Assembly: GCF_019112545.1 (NCBI RefSeq)
Contig: NW_025064898.1
Coordinates: 283,247-347,246, forward strand
Length of the DNA: 64,000 nucleotides
Source of the DNA: Guyanagaster necrorhizus
Taxonomy: Eukaryota; Basidiomycota; Agaricomycetes; Agaricales; Physalacriaceae
Direction: 5' to 3'
Numbering within the stretch: the first letter of the stretch is position 1; each line of letters begins with the position of its first letter. Below are positions 22,994 through 34,175 of this stretch, in pieces. The notes under the pieces are model-generated. The model had not been told where the DNA came from. It did no database searches and worked only from the letters and a program-made list of their open reading frames with translations. A program made the position numbers and the translations under genes.

Positions 22994-24833
22994 ACCAGTG
23001 ACCGGGGGGATGACGGGCCTAGTACCCAAGTCAACGGGAGGGTCCCCAACGACCCTTCGTCCTCTTGTACCATCCATTTACGACCAGCCCGTCAGTTCCC
23101 TCCTCGTGGAAGGGGACAGCGGGGATGAGGGCGACGAGGAGGACAACGAGGACAGTGACGATCCATATCGACGACGGCTGGAACGGGCAGGGGAGGATAC
23201 AGACGAAAAAGCACTGCGAGAAGAGATCGAGAGGGCCAGGAGCAAGGAATACCAGGAGTTGTACGAGCAGGGAAGGAACTACTTATGGCAGGACGCACGC
23301 TGGCAAGCGACGTCCTTAGGACTTGAGTACAGGTATGCGACAGACGCTGAAAAAGAAAAAATTCTACAGTATGCTGCGACGGAATACGCATGGAGGGAAT
23401 ACGGGCGATGGCACCCGGAAGACCCCCTCATGCCGATACCCCCGTATCGGCCTGACAACGAAACAAGAACACCGGCACCAATGCCGCGCACTCCCCCCGT
23501 ACCACCAAGACGGGCCGTCTACATCGCCCCCTCTATCCGGAGTCGGGCCGACGATAACCCATCAATCCGAAGCACGGCTTCACAACTCATCCAGACAAGA
23601 AGACGACCAGCATGGCAAGCCGCTCAAAACCAAAATCCCTGGACCGGCAAAGGGAGTCGGCTCCTCGGCGGACAACCTCCCCCGGATCAAGCAGAATCAA
23701 GTGGGAAGGATCCCATTCGAGACGACCCCGAGGCGGTCCGCCTCGGATTTACAGTATGAGACGGGGTGATCATTCGGGTAACTGACCCGAAAGGGAGCCC
23801 CGTCGCAGACGATAATTCCCTGCATTCCTTCCCTGGACCACCCACGGAATGGAAACAACCACCGTTCGACGGGTGGCCCAACCCGATGGGGGCACTCCCG
23901 CACAATGCCAATGTCTTACAATGCCACCCCAACCTTCTCCGAAAGCCACGTCCATTCAAAGGGGTCTCTGACGACATTGACCGGTTCCTGGTAGATTGCG
24001 AACAGTACTTCGAAGTCTACATCGGGTATATTGGAACCGACATGAACAAGGTCGCCTTCGCCACCTCTTATCTAGAAGACAAGGCCAAGACATGGTGGAT
24101 CCTCATTTCCCCGAACTTCCAATCCACCACCAGGGAGCACTACCGATACCCCTCGTGGCTGGTCTTTAAACGCATGCTGAACAACAAATTTATCGACCCT
24201 GCCGTTCAAGAAGTGCATAAACAAAAGATCAAGGAATACAAGATGGGAGATAAGGCGGCCACCGATTACTTCGACGAGCTAGAATGGCTCGCCAAACTCG
24301 CGGGGATCAGAGAAGATGTCGCGAACGACGGAAGAATGGTAGAAGCCCTCAAGCGGGGAGTTCCATCCTCATACCTTACAATGATCTCAGCCATGGGCAT
24401 CAAAATATTGATGCCCGTAGGCTATGATGAATGGAAGGAGAGGATCGTCGAAATGTACAAGGAGAGGCAAAGGCAGAAAGTGGAAGCATCGACCTTGCAG
24501 GAATACGGCAAGAAGCCGACACCACCAACCCCGAACAAGTCGGGGCAAACTGTCGGGAAACCATCAGGAACTCCCACGACCGCAAACTACGGCATCCAAA
24601 AGACTGGAATGGGAACCACTTATACCGGGGCCGGAAAGCCAATGGACATTGATCGAATGAAGAAAGAAGGGAAGTGCTTTAACTGCGGGCTGAAGGGCCA
24701 CATGGCCAAAGACTGCCCAAAGAAGAAGCGAACCCGCGAAGACATACGGGCGCAGATCGCCGAGTTGCAGAAAGAGGATGAAGAACTCGGCAAGGAAACC
24801 AAGATAGAGGAGGTAAAAGGGGGGGCCGACTAG
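21798..24833 (+). CDS. Element E gag: long N-terminal region, capsid-like domain, zinc knuckle (one TGA)
   Basis: Frame 21,798-24,833, 1,011 codons, interrupted only by TGA at 23,757-23,759 where the related copy C has TGG (Trp). The N-terminal 400 codons are Pro/Ser-rich and overlap ORF0. Codons about 430-560 are acidic then helical (GDEGDEEDNEDSDD, then LREEIERARSKEYQELYEQ). The capsid-like domain is at about 690-900 (DDIDRFLVDCEQYFEVYIGY; DYFDELEWLAKLAGI). The zinc knuckle CFNCGLKGHMAKDC is near codon 965. No ATG lies between the ORF0 ATG and this frame's ATG at 21,798, so leaky scanning could reach it. Typical fungal Ty3 gags are much shorter; the extra N-terminus is unusual. Confidence 0.82.
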
Positions 24834-27800
24834 TGTGCAATTCCACTAGGTTGGCCACACAAGTTCACGGTGTGCCAATTCCAGCCGCTAGTCGGACTGA
24901 TAGTATTTCTGTAGTTACTCCTATGTACAAAGCGCATTCGAATATACCCACAGTTGACAAGCACACCGAAGAATTGCAAGAACAAACTCAAACGCCCATG
25001 GGCCGAACAGGGGCAGCAAGCCCCAAATCATGGCTCAAACCATTCGACACTGAATGGACCTGGAGGGCCATCAAAGAAGCCAAAGACGAAGCAACGGCGA
25101 AAGCCGCGCTCAGGAATTGGATACATCGAACCAGAGCTGAAGAAGTAGTAGACGAAGTAATCGAAGGGATAAGGAAGGCAGAAAGGTGTCGAGCCTTGGA
25201 ATGGCTCGACGAGCTCTGGGGACCCCGACGATTCGTCCGACGGACGAAAACCACGGGACGGGATCTCATCGTTAAAGCCAGGATCAAGACACTAACTAAT
25301 CGAACCTCGCACGAAGTAACCATGCTCGTGGACAGCGGATGTACCGGGAGCTCAATCAATCGAGCCTTCGTAGAGAAAAACCATATTCCAACCCGCGCCA
25401 CAGCCGCCCCAATCCCAGTTTTCAATGCGGATGGAACAAAAAATCAAGCCGGGTTCATTACCAAATTCGTCGAACTCCGGTTAACCATCGGGGACCATGC
25501 TGAACGAATTGACCTTGCAGTCACGGATCTCGAATCCAAGGAAGTCTTCCTTGGACATGACTGGTTGATAAGGCACAACCCGCTTATCAACTGGAAAACC
25601 GGACGGATCATGTTCGCCAGGTGTAGGTGCCGAAAAATCCCCTTTGAGCTCCCAGACGAAGATCCCGATGACCGCTGGGATGAAGAAATGGAGGACAGGG
25701 AAACTATCCTGGCGGTGGATATACAACCAGGGATACACTGCCGAGCTATGCATCACGCCAACGACTTGGCCGCTCAGGCCAATCAGCTAAAAGAAGAAAG
25801 GACATTTGAAGAAATGGTCTCCTCATGGGCGCAGGACTACCAGGACCTGTTTGCCAAAGAAAACTTTGACGAACTACCCAAACCAAAGCCATGGGACCAC
25901 GCCATAGAACTGATCCCAAACGCAAACGCCAACCTTGACTGCAAGACCTATCCGCTTAGCAGCACTGAGCAGCAGGAACTGGATAAGTTCCTCGACGAGA
26001 ACCTATCCAGTGGGCGAATTCGCGCGTCCAAATCCCCTATGGCGTCACCATTCTTCTTCGTCAAAAAGAAGGATGGGAAGCTCAGACCCGTTCAGGATTA
26101 TCGGAAACTCAACGAAATGACCATTAAAAATCGTTACCCCCTTCCCTTGATCTTTGAGCTGATGGACAAGCTTCGAGGGGCCAGATACTACACCAAACTG
26201 GACGTACGATGGGGATACAACAATGTTCGTATCAAAGAAGGAGATGAATGGAAGGCGGCTTTCAGGACTAATCGTGGACTCTTCGAGCCCATGGTGATGT
26301 TCTTTGGTCTCACCAACTCCCCCGCAACCTTCCAGTGGATGATGAACGACATATTCAAGGACCTCATCGCCACCGGAAAGGTCACTATATACCTTGACGA
26401 CATCCTGATTATGTCAAAGACGAAGGAGGAACACCGGACCTTAGTCCGAAAGGTACTCGAGCTGATGAGGCGGCATAAACTCTTCCTCAAAGCTGAGAAA
26501 TGCGAATTCGAAACAACAGAAACCGAATATCTAGGGGTAATCATCGCAGAAGGGAGCATCCGAATGGACCCCGTAAAGATCAAGGGGGTAACAGAATGGC
26601 CAGAGCCAACCAAGAAGAAGGAGCTCCAATCCTTCCTCGGCTTCACAAACTTTTACCGACGCTTCATACGGGATTACAGCAAGGTCGTTCGACCCATGAC
26701 ACAGCTAACCGGCAATGCCCCTTGGTCTTGGGGGTTATCTCAGCAAAACGCCTTCGAAGACCTCAAGCGGCGGTTGGCTGAGGACGTGGTGCTTGTGATA
26801 CCGACAAACGACGGGAAATTCAAGGTGGAAGCGGACTCCAGCGAAGGAGCCATTGGAGCCGTCCTATCCCAAGAACAGGAAGGAAGATGGCGACCAGTCG
26901 CATTCCTCTCCAAAGCGCTATCAATCACGGAAAGGAACTACGAAATTTACGACAAGGAACTGCTCGCTATCATGCTAGCCCTCGAAGAGTGGCGACACTA
27001 CTTGATCGGGGCAGTAGAAACTTTCGAAATCTGGATGGACCACCAGAACCTACGATACTTCCGTCAACCACAGAAATTGAACCGACGACAGGCACGATGG
27101 GTTACAGAGCTGACCCAGTACCAGTATAGTCTGCACCACAAACCAGGCATAGCCAATAAAAAGGCGGACCTGCTGAGCCGAAGGGCCGATCATGATCAAG
27201 GAGGACGAGACAATGAGGGAGTCGTAATCCTTCGACCAGAGCACTTCCGTGCCATGATCATGCCAACGGAAGCCGAGATCCACGAATGGATTAAAAGTGC
27301 GACCCGTGATCCTCACAAATGGGATCAACGGATCGCTCCCTCTCTAAATCATGAGCGAGGGCTAGTAATGGAGGAAGGAATGATCTGATATGACGGACGA
27401 ATTTACATACCTCGGGAACACAACCTCCGGGGGGAAATCATCGGACAGTTCCACGATCACGCAACCGCAGGGCATCCAGGGGTGGCGAAAACAAAAGAAT
27501 TGGTACTACGAGAATACTGGTGGCCAAAACTCAACAAGGATATCGCCAACTATGTAAAGGCGTGCGAAACCTGTCAAAGGGGGAAGTCATCAAACCAACC
27601 CCGAGCTGCACCCCTACATCCAAACGAAATTCCCAGTACCCCGTGGACCCACATATCGGTAGACATGATCACCGGTTTGCCAGAGAGCCAGGGGTATGAT
27701 GCTATCATCGTCATCGTCGATCGGTTTTCAAAAGCCATCATACCAATCGCTTGCTCCACGGAACTTACATCCGAAGGATGGGCCAAGATCTTACGTGATG

Positions 27801-28720
27801 AGGTATATGCAAAACACGGTATGCCACAGGTCGTCATTTCAGACCGAGGTCCACAGTTCGTGTCGAAATTCATGATGGACCTATATCGACTTCTCAATAT
27901 ACGTCAAAACGCGTCCACGGCATACCACCCCCAAACCGATGGACAGACAGAACAGGTTAACCAGGAAGTTGAGAAATACCTACGGTTATTTATCAACTAC
28001 CAGCAAGATGACTGGACCGAGTGGTTAGCGCTTGCCGCATTCCAACACAACAATCGCATCCACTCGGCAACAGGGAAGACCCCTTTCTTTATCAATCACG
28101 GGCGTCATCCCCACCTCTCCCAGAAAACACAACTCCAATCCTCTACCCCAGCCTCCAAAGATTTCGCCAACACAATGCAAACAATACACACCGAAACCAA
28201 AGCGGCCCTCGAAAAAGCAGCCGCTACAATGAAAAAACAGTACGACACGCACAAGAAACCGTCACACACATACAACATCAATGATCTTGTATGGCTCAAT
28301 ACCACCAACCTCCATCTTCCACGGCCCAAACGAAAGCTCGCTGACAAACGCACCGAGCCCTTCCCAATCCTCGCCAAAGTCGGCATTTCTGCATATAAAC
28401 TGAAACTGCCAACTTCCTGGAAAATCCACGATATGTTCAACGAAATCCTCCTAACACCCTTCGTTGCGCCTGCATTTCCCAACCAACAAAAACCACCGCC
28501 ACCGCCTCCGATACTTGTCAATGACGAGGAACATTATGAAGTTGATCAAGTACTCAACCACAAATTACGCAAAATCAAGGCAAAAGGAGGCGGTATGACA
28601 ACAACGGTGGATTACCTTGTTAGTTGGAAAGGCTACGGGCCAGAATCGAATCAGTGGGTCAACGAAAAACACATGTCGGCAGATCAGGCAATACAAGACT
28701 ACGAACTATCCCTAAATTAA
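24833..28720 (+). CDS. Element E pol: protease, RT, RNase H, integrase, chromodomain (one TGA)
   Basis: Open from 24,653 in the -1 frame relative to gag; the gag stop ends at 24,833. One TGA at 27,386-27,388 (Cys or His at this site in copies A and B) is the only break in about 1,296 codons. Order: linker (1-150), aspartic protease (VDSGCTGSS, about 166), RT (QDYRKLNEMTIKN at about 420; IYLDDILIMS at about 520), RNase H (EADSSEGAIGAVLSQEQ, about 665), integrase zinc site (HATAGHPG ... CETCQRGK, about 880-915), DDE core (D in VDMITGLP, D in ISDRGPQF, E in NQEVEKYL), chromodomain (DYLVSWKGYGPESNQW, about 1,255). Expression as a gag-pol fusion needs a -1 shift or similar; B and C keep the same frame relation. 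Confidence 0.93.
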
Positions 28721-28740
28721 ACCATCGGGACGATGGTCTT

Positions 28741-28753
28741 AAGGCGGGGGTAA
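28741..28753 (+). other. Element E polypurine tract
   Basis: AAGGCGGGGGTAA directly before the 3' LTR; primer for plus-strand synthesis in LTR retroelements (established knowledge). B and A have the same motif with A-for-C changes. Confidence 0.75.
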
Positions 28754-29279
28754 TGTTACGATTTTTCCTATTTTCCTTCCTTTTTACCCCTATTTATGCT
28801 TAGTCATAGCACGAGACGTGCTTAGTAAGCACCGTNNNNNNNNNNNNNNNNNNNNNNNNNNNNNNNNNNNNNNNNNNNNNNNNNNNNNNNNNNNNNNNNN
28901 NNNNNNNNNNNNNNNNNNNNNNNNNNNNNNNNNNNNNNNNNNNNNNNNNNNNNNNNNNNNNNNNNNNNNNNNNNNNNNNNNNNNNNNNNNNNNNNNNNNN
29001 NNNNNNNNNNNNNNNNNNNNNNNNNNNNNNNNNNNNNNNNNNNNNNNNNNNNNNNNNNNNNNNNNNNNNNNNNNNNNNNNNNNNNNNNNNNNNNNNNNNN
29101 NNNNNNNNNNNNNNNNNNNNNNNNNNNNNNNNNNNNNNNNNNNNNNNNNNNNNNNNNNNNNNNNNNNNNNNNNNNNNNNNNNNNNGATATACATATAAGT
29201 GAACTCAGGTGATTCCTCGAAGTGCGAAGGAACATCTGTTTATCACGTGTATCAGTCCACGTGACACTTGGGTCTAACA
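28754..29279 (+). repeat. Element E 3' LTR with assembly gap
   Basis: The first 82 bp are identical to the 5' LTR; the last 94 bp differ from it at three CpG sites. In between is a run of 350 Ns, where the 5' LTR has 235 bp. Confidence 0.93.
28836..29185. other. Assembly gap (350 N)
   Basis: No sequence. By comparison with the 5' LTR the true missing length is about 235 bp, so the N count is an estimate. Confidence 0.97.
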
Positions 29280-30402
29280 GAGACTGGGCTTCAGAAATTT
29301 CATCCTTCAGTAATTGATGGAGTTCATCAAGGTTGACCGCGAAATCTCAGGCCCAGGTGGAGGCGATATCTCTTTCAGGGTGAACGGTGATGTTGGGGTG
29401 GTAACCCTTGTTAGCAAAGAATGGGGAAATTCCGGTGGACATGTTAGGGGCATTATTGTAGGCGAATTCAGCAATAGGTAAGAGGGTGTCCCAGTTGTCC
29501 TGCTGGTAGGAGCAGTAGATGCAGATGTATTGTTCCAGAGTTTGGTTTGCTTGTTCAGTTTGGCCGTCGGCCTCCAGATGATAACCAGAGGTAAGGTGGA
29601 GTTCCATGTCAAGGGCCACGGCTAAGGCATGAGTAAACTGGGAGATGAATTCGGAGCCGTGGTCGGATGTGATGTGACTGGGTACCCCATGTTTGAAGAA
29701 TACATGGATAAAGAAAAGTTGGGCGAGCTCCATGGAGTTGATGGTGTCATGAGTGGGAATGAAGATGGCTTGCTTGTTAGCTCGGTCTATGACTACTAAG
29801 ATGGTGGTGAATCTATTGGAGTCCGGTAGTTGTTCAATGAAGTCCATGGAAATGGAATCCCATGGCCATTTGGGAACTGGCAGAGGTTTCAGTAACCCAT
29901 AGGGGTGGTGTCTGGGTGCCTTGTTGCGCCCACAAACTGTGCAGGACTTAACATAGTGTCAGACATATTCACATATCTTTGGCCAGGTGTAGTTCTGCCG
30001 GACTAGTTCTAATGTCCGGTTTTGACCAAAGTGACCTGCCAAGATGTGGTCATGATTGTTCTGTAGTATACGGAGATGGAGATCGTCAGAGTCTGGGACA
30101 TAGATGTGGCCTTCGAAGCAAAGGATGTTGGATTCGTCAATAGACCATTGAGAGGGAGAGGATTTGGAAGCGGCCTTGGCCTAGCGGAGGCCGTCGGAGG
30201 ACATAGCATCAGAGGATTGTGCTTGTCTGATATCGGTGTGGAGTTTGTCGATATCCATGATGGCACTAGCCTGTAGGGTGGGGCCTTCGAGATAGGTTGC
30301 TCAGAGTGATGCAGAGAGTTGTTCTTGGGTGAACACGGGTTGGAAATTGTGGGGGTTGATTTGGGCATATTGGCTATCCCTCTCTTTAGAGTAGATGTCC
30401 CA
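29280..30402 (-). pseudogene. Element D integrase, zinc-binding and core part
   Basis: 29,347-29,847 reads MDFIEQLPDS, then SDHGSEFISQF and GYHLEADGQTEQANQTLEQY, i.e. the DDE core. Upstream, about 29,915-30,060, is the zinc-binding half (AGHFGQNRTLELVRQNY, then CTVCGRNK). Breaks: TGA at 29,347 and a TGA near 29,958. After 29,280 the frame passes across element E to 21,128. Confidence 0.88.
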
Positions 30403-31824
30403 TCATCTAGTGAGCGCATCTAGTTTCCCACCAAGTTTTCCAGGGTGGAACCGGATTACTAGGTTGAACTGGGATAGGTATTTGGACCAGTGGACCTGTC
30501 GGCAGGTTAGAATCTTAGTGGTGGTGAAGTATTCAAGGTTCTTGTGGTCTGTTATGACATCGATGGAGTCCACAGAGCCTTCAAGGTAGTGCCGCCAATG
30601 TTTAAAAGCTTCGAAAATGGCCAGGAGCTCCTTATCATGGGTGTCATAGTTGAGTTCAGCATTGTGGAGGCTCCAGGAGCAGAACGCAATCGGGTGAATT
30701 TTGCCATCTTTGAGGTAGATGGAGAGGATAGCTGCGATGGCATAATCAGAGGCGTCGGTTTCCATCACTATCTTTCGATCGGGAACCCAGTGAGTAAGGA
30801 TGGGAGCATGTGTAAAGGCTTGTTTCAATTCATTGAAGGCAGCTAAGCATTTGTCATCAAATTTCCATAGAGTTCCCTTGCAGGTGAGTTGTGTAAGAGG
30901 GATGACGATGTCGCTATATCCGTGTATGAAGCGATGGTAGAAGTTGGCAAAGCCGAGGAAGGATTGGATGTCCTTGACTTTTCGTGGCACCGGCCAGTCA
31001 ACAATCACCTTGACTTTTTCTTCAGACATGCGAAGTCCTTCAGGTGATAGGATGTAGTCTAGGTACTCTACGGAGTCCCAGTTGAATTCATATTTGGAAC
31101 CTTTGCAGTAGAGTCCATTAGCTCTAAGCCTGCGTAGGACCTCACGAACATGTTTTTGGTGATCTTCCGGGTTGTCGGAATATATGAGGATGTCATCAAG
31201 GTAGACTACTACTGATATGTCGAGCATGTCTAAGAATATATCGTTCACAAATCATTGGAATGCCGCTGGAGCATTTGTGAGGCCAAAGGGCATGACATGC
31301 CATTTGAAGGAACCGTAACGGGTCCGGAAGGCTGTTTTCCATTCGTCCCCCTTAGCTATGTGAACGAGATGGTAGGCATGCCGAAGGTCGAGCTTGGTGT
31401 AGATGTGCGCAGAGCAGGCGGAGTCAAGGAGATCAGAAATGAGGGGGAGAGGGTAGCGATCTTTCTTGGAGATTTTGTTTAGGCCATGGTAGTTGACGCA
31501 AAGTCGGAGTTCATCGGTCTTTTTCTTGATGAATAGAACTGGAGCCCCATATGGAGAGCAGGACGGAGTAATGAACCCATTGTGCAGATTATCATCAATA
31601 AACTCTCGTAGAGCTTTGAGTTCAGATTCTGAGAGAGAATAAATGAGTCCAAGTGGTGGGGATGTCCCTTCCTCAAGGTTGATTTTGAGGTCATATGGTC
31701 TGTGTTCAGATAGTTTTTCAGAGAGGGTATCGCTGAAGACATCTGCAAAATTGTGGTACTCTACTGGCACTGATGAAAGATCTGCCGGTTCCACGGATGT
31801 GGCTTTGGCTCCAATATTAGGCAA
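30403..31824 (-). pseudogene. Element D reverse transcriptase and RNase H
   Basis: 31,252-31,824 has the RT fingers and palm ([33 protein letters not shown]). A TGA at 31,252-31,254 replaces the Trp that normally follows FQ in this motif. 30,403-31,248 continues in the same frame with VVYLDDILIYS (catalytic YLDD), the thumb region (SFLGFANFYHRFI) and RNase H (METDASDYAIAAILS; DKELLAIFEAFKHWRHYL). Only nonsense codons separate the parts. Confidence 0.92.
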
Positions 31825-31869
31825 AGAAGGCTGCAGTGTGAACTGCTGAGCACCTTCTTTTGCACTGGC

Positions 31870-32685
31870 TCAGACAAATGCGGCAGCAGATATGATGGAG
31901 ATCTTTGGGTGTGCTTTCATAGTAAAAGATTCTGAGGGAGGATAGGAGTAGATGGGTTCATATGGGAATGAAGTCCGCCGGCTACCCGATGTGGACTTGG
32001 AATGGGGTGAAGCCCCGGAAGTTAGACTGATAGAGTCCAATGGGCACAAAAGTCCCGAAATTGAGCTGGAAGGCTCGGAAAGGGGTGGACTGTTGTCCTG
32101 TGGGCACGGAAGTCCCGGATTTGAGCTGGAAGGCTCGGAAAAAAATGAACTGTTGTTCTGTGGGCACGGAAGTCCCTGAGATGCGGTGGAGGCCGCGGAA
32201 TTGGTTGGAGTGAGGTCCTGGTAGCTTGAACAGAAAATAATACTGTTCTCAGCCCAGTCAATCAGTGGATTGTAGCAGGAGAGCCAGTTGTATCCTAGAA
32301 CAAGATTGCAAGACGAATCCAGAGGAGTGACATAAAAGTCAATGGGGAAGGTGTCTCTGGATGGGAAACAGATGGGGATGGTTGCGATTTGAGATATACA
32401 GCTCCCGATGAAGCCATCAAATAATCGAAGTTGCACACTAGGGATGGTTTTAATAGAGATTTCATTAGCAGCTACATACTTAGTGTCAACAAAGCAGTGG
32501 CTAGAGCCAGAATCAATAAGGGCAAGAAAACATAGGATGATACAAGTTGGGGAACCATCGGGTTCCATAGTAGTCAGCAATTCTGCTGAGAGGGGAATAT
32601 GGAAGGAGTGATTGGAAAGGGATGTTGCATTGAGAGTGATGACCTCCAGTGTGTGAATACAGTCGACACAACCTTGAACTCGCAC
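31870..32685 (-). pseudogene. Element D protease and linker
   Basis: In the pol frame. The aspartic protease site is [14 protein letters not shown], followed by the second conserved segment [18 protein letters not shown] Pro/Ser-rich linker with repeated units (GLPCPQ...FSEPSSS, visible as near-repeats at about 32,040-32,180) follows before RT. It ends at a nonsense codon at 31,870. The pol frame is -1 relative to gag. Confidence 0.88.
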
Positions 32686-32705
32686 GGAGGGAACAGGGTT
32701 GCTTC

Positions 32706-34136
32706 CTAGTTTTCCGACTCTGTCAGAGCCAGTTCCATGGGAGCGGTGTCAACCTCTGCTGCACGCCCCTTGGCAGAGGCTGCTGCTTTCCGCTTGTTGC
32801 AGTCCTCGGTCTTGTGTTTGGCTCCACAGAACATGCAAAGGTTGTTCTGGCGCTGGCGGTCTTTTTCTTCCTGAGTAAGACGGCCATCTTTGCCTAGCTT
32901 GTCGGCATAGGACTTAGGGGCGGTAGATTTCAGTGTGGAGCTGGAGTCCAAGAAAGAAGTGTTAGACCCCTTGGATTTGGGGTTGGGGAATTTATTGTCC
33001 CGGTTTTCATGGGCAATTTCGGTCTTCCGGGTCCAGTAGCAAGCATCAAGTTCTTGGGCAAGGAAGCGCATATCACGAAGATTGTTTGGCTTCCCATAGT
33101 GTGCCATGTCATTCTTGATACGGGTGCAAAGGCCACGGTAAAAGGCATGGTGGAGGGAGTTATCTCCATACCCAATTTGTGAAGTGTACTGGTTGAATTG
33201 GACCATATACTTCATGATCCGATCACCATCATGCATCCGAAGGTGTTCTAATGTATCTTCAGCATCTCCGATAGCATCAAAGGGGCCAAAGTTGCTACGA
33301 AGCTCATCTAAGAAGGCTGCATAGGAGAATTGCCAGGCTGGTGGATTCCGCAGATTGGGGTTAAGAATGTCTGGTTTGAACCAGTTGAGCACGGTGCTGG
33401 CCAGGAATGAAATGGTGTAGTTAACCTTGTTAGCATCTATTGCAAACGCGGTAGGTCTGTCATTGAAGTTCAACTGAAGGGAGACAATGAAAGCCTTTAG
33501 TTTGCGAGGGTCAGAGCCATCAAATGGTTCTGGTTCCTTGACCTTGGTATGGACAGTGGCTGGTTTAGGGTTGTTGAGGGAGGTGGAGACTCCTCGTAAC
33601 AGATTCATGAATTCTAGGAACATGTCCTGCTGGTTTGGATTGTTACTTCCTGTGGGGCCATCGGCGCTGCCTGGGCCATTGGGACCACCTGGTCCTCCTG
33701 GTCCCCCTGGGAAAGGGTTTGGTGGATTGCCAGCTGGTTCCCATTAGGTGAGAGTATGAGTAGAGGTGTCTTCATCTCTGCCCTCTGAGTCTGGGCTGTC
33801 TGGATTCTCATGGTTGTTGCCCAGGGATAAGGGGTCTATTGGGGGGTCGGTTCGGGTGCCATACATCAGGCTGGCCCATCAGGCCCCATTGGTTGGGATG
33901 CTGGTGATGTCGAAAGGGTTAGGGGAATCGTCATAATTAGGTTGGCAGGCAGTGAAGCTAGAGTGATTGTAGGTTTCCCTATGGGAAGGTTGTCCCCCAC
34001 TGGAGGCTGATCTGAATAGGCCTGGTTGTTCCTTTGAGGCAGATGCTGGAATGTCTTCCATGGAAAACATGTTTGAATGGGTGGGCTGCCTTTGTTCGGG
34101 ATCAGTCTCTGTGGGTTCGGTAAATGTGGTGGACAT
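32706..34136 (-). pseudogene. Element D gag
   Basis: Starts at the ATG at 34,136 and runs in one frame to 32,706, with two nonsense codons (33,879-33,881 and one near 33,746). The 305-codon open part (32,706-33,623) holds a retrotransposon gag domain (EPFDGSDPRKLKAFIVSLQL; LDELRSNFGPFDAIGDAE) and a zinc knuckle CMFCGAKHKTEDC, spaced CX2CX3HX4C, one residue shorter than the usual CX2CX4HX4C. A Gly/Pro-rich stretch lies at about 33,660-33,740. Confidence 0.9.
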
Positions 34137-34162
34137 GATAAAATTTTCGACTCAAGGGTTTG

Positions 34163-34173
34163 AGTTCGAATAT
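34163..34173 (-). promoter_or_regulatory. Element D primer-binding site (self-priming type)
   Basis: Eleven bases, two bases from the 5' LTR, that are the exact reverse complement of the LTR segment at 34,405-34,415 on the element strand. Eleven nt is the length described for Tf1 self-priming. Confidence 0.7.
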
Positions 34174-34175
34174 AC

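Larger units (their letters stand above)
21129..29279 (+). mobile_element. Element E: near-intact Ty3 chromovirus, youngest in the nest
   Basis: Starts TGTTACG and ends TAACA, with exact TSD gagac (21,124-21,128 and 29,280-29,284). LTRs are 21,129-21,539 (411 bp) and 28,754-29,279 (contains an assembly gap). ORF0, gag and pol can be read almost end to end, each of the three frames carrying a single in-frame TGA (22,217; 23,757; 27,386). It is rich in CpG, unlike A, B and C. Over 176 comparable LTR bases there are 3 differences, all at CpG sites, so insertion is recent relative to the others. Confidence 0.95.

Noticed and set aside
28790..29235. Three long ORFs across the N region
   Set aside because: They consist of Ns translated as X; they are artefacts of the assembly gap.
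30009..30419. A separate 136-codon minus-strand ORF between D RT and integrase
   Set aside because: It is in another frame from the D pol reading, which can be followed through nonsense codons across the same DNA.
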